Source: Paracoccus tibetensis (GTDB taxonomy: Bacteria; Pseudomonadota; Alphaproteobacteria; Rhodobacterales; Rhodobacteraceae). From it: a stretch of 64,000 nt of DNA. The position numbers and the translations under genes are program-made. Location: assembly GCF_900102505.1 (NCBI RefSeq), contig NZ_FMVT01000001.1, forward strand, positions 494,623 through 558,622. Reading direction: 5' to 3'. A model generated the notes under the pieces. The model worked only from the letters and a program-made list of their open reading frames with translations. It had not been told where the DNA came from and did not search any database. Shown piece by piece: positions 63,739 to 64,000 of the stretch. Position 1 is the stretch's first letter; each line of letters starts with the position of its first letter.

Positions 63739-64000
63739 ATGATGGGCACGGGGAATTTCACTGACGACTTTAAGCGCGATGCTGTCGCGCAGATCACGGA
63801 ACGGGGTTATCCGGCGAAGGAGGTTTCGGAGCGGCTCGGTGTGAGCACGCACTCGCTCTATGCCTGGAAGCGCAAGTTCGCGAAGGCAGTGTCGGGTGAC
63901 ACAGAGAAGGATGCCGAGATCCGGCGACTGAAGCGGGAGCTGGCGCGGGTGTCCGAGGAGCGTGACATCTTAAAAAAGGCCACCGCGTATTTCGCCAGGG
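63739..64000 (+). CDS. IS3-family transposase OrfA (5' part)
   Basis: 87 codons visible, open to the edge. Helix-turn-helix from about residue 8: FTDDFKRDAVAQITERGYPA, EVSERLGVSTHSLYAWKRKF, then a leucine-zipper-like AEIRRLKRELARVSEERDIL ending in KKATAYFAR, the classic IS3 OrfA end. The heptamer A_AAA_AAG (63972-63978) is in the correct frame for -1 frameshifting into orfB. Confidence 0.9.
   Translation, partial: MMGTGNFTDDFKRDAVAQITERGYPAKEVSERLGVSTHSLYAWKRKFAKAVSGDTEKDAEIRRLKRELARVSEERDILKKATAYFAR
63972..63978 (+). promoter_or_regulatory. Programmed -1 frameshift heptamer A_AAA_AAG
   Basis: Zero-frame reading is ttA AAA AAG (Leu-Lys-Lys), the canonical IS3 slippery site that produces the OrfAB transposase. 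The downstream stimulatory structure is outside the window. Confidence 0.75.

Larger units (their letters stand above)
63683..64000 (+). mobile_element. Left end of an IS3-family insertion sequence (continues past the edge)
   Basis: The terminal inverted repeat begins TGAATAGCCCCATGTTTCGT at 63683, the form usual for IS3-type elements, followed by an SD-like AAGGAGG and orfA. The right end, orfB and target duplication lie outside the window. Confidence 0.8.

Overview
The window is a GC-rich bacterial chromosome segment with the stamp of the alphaproteobacterial family Rhodobacteraceae (Paracoccus/Rhodobacter-like). Pointers are the strong third-position G/C bias in every gene, an AroA that resembles the class II (Agrobacterium CP4-like) enzymes, a GapR/DUF2312 nucleoid protein, TRAP transporters, and a GC-rich hairpin repeat of a kind common between genes in this family. 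Genus is inference. Apart from part of an insertion sequence at the right edge, the window is ordinary chromosome, almost fully packed with genes on both strands.

Layout. 1-7055: 5' part of moaA, a small lipoprotein, an AlkD-like repair protein, aroA, and the tesA / ybbA-ybbP (esterase, ABC ATPase, FtsX-like permease) set in the E. coli arrangement. 7062-15421: a hexuronate operon with a divergent GntR regulator: uxaC, a three-gene TRAP transporter, kdgF, kduI, kduD and uxuB. 15418-22883: a DUF4177 protein, gatB, an SLT-like lipoprotein, a YdeP-type molybdopterin oxidoreductase and a DbpA-like RNA helicase. 23114-28239: a polyamine-type ABC transporter with a hemerythrin-like protein translationally coupled at its end. 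28324-33745 (minus): a six-gene operon dacC-tmk-holB-tatD-MBL hydrolase-AEC permease. 33865-47756: housekeeping and single genes: tdk, RhlE helicase, dtd, gapR, a sulfotransferase-like unknown, an FbpB-type iron permease whose stop codon lies inside tRNA-Thr(UGU), cspA, a YmdB-like phosphodiesterase, two SLC13/RCK permeases around a DUF1127-like small protein, yebC and an EamA exporter.

47812-63082 is a purine/ureide catabolism island. guaD makes xanthine from guanine, xdhABC oxidise it to urate, puuD, uraH and the UraD domain carry urate to (S)-allantoin, the PuuE domain opens allantoin, and allE acts on ureidoglycine. PuuE and UraD are one fused protein. An AzgA-type purine permease, an IclR regulator and a LysR regulator are interleaved. 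A DUF2946-like plus PepSY (PiuB-like) pair sits unexpectedly in the middle. Allantoate amidohydrolase and ureidoglycolate lyase are not in the window.

Right edge: after guaD there is about 600 bp without a recognisable intact gene, then the left end of an IS3-family element with a terminal inverted repeat, orfA and an A_AAA_AAG frameshift heptamer. I found no CRISPR array, prophage, rRNA or convincing novel defence system. The best leads are the PuuE-UraD fusion and its possible IclR-type operators, the tRNA/CDS overlap, an 11-bp-phased triple repeat before the polyamine transporter, and the dispersed hairpin repeat.
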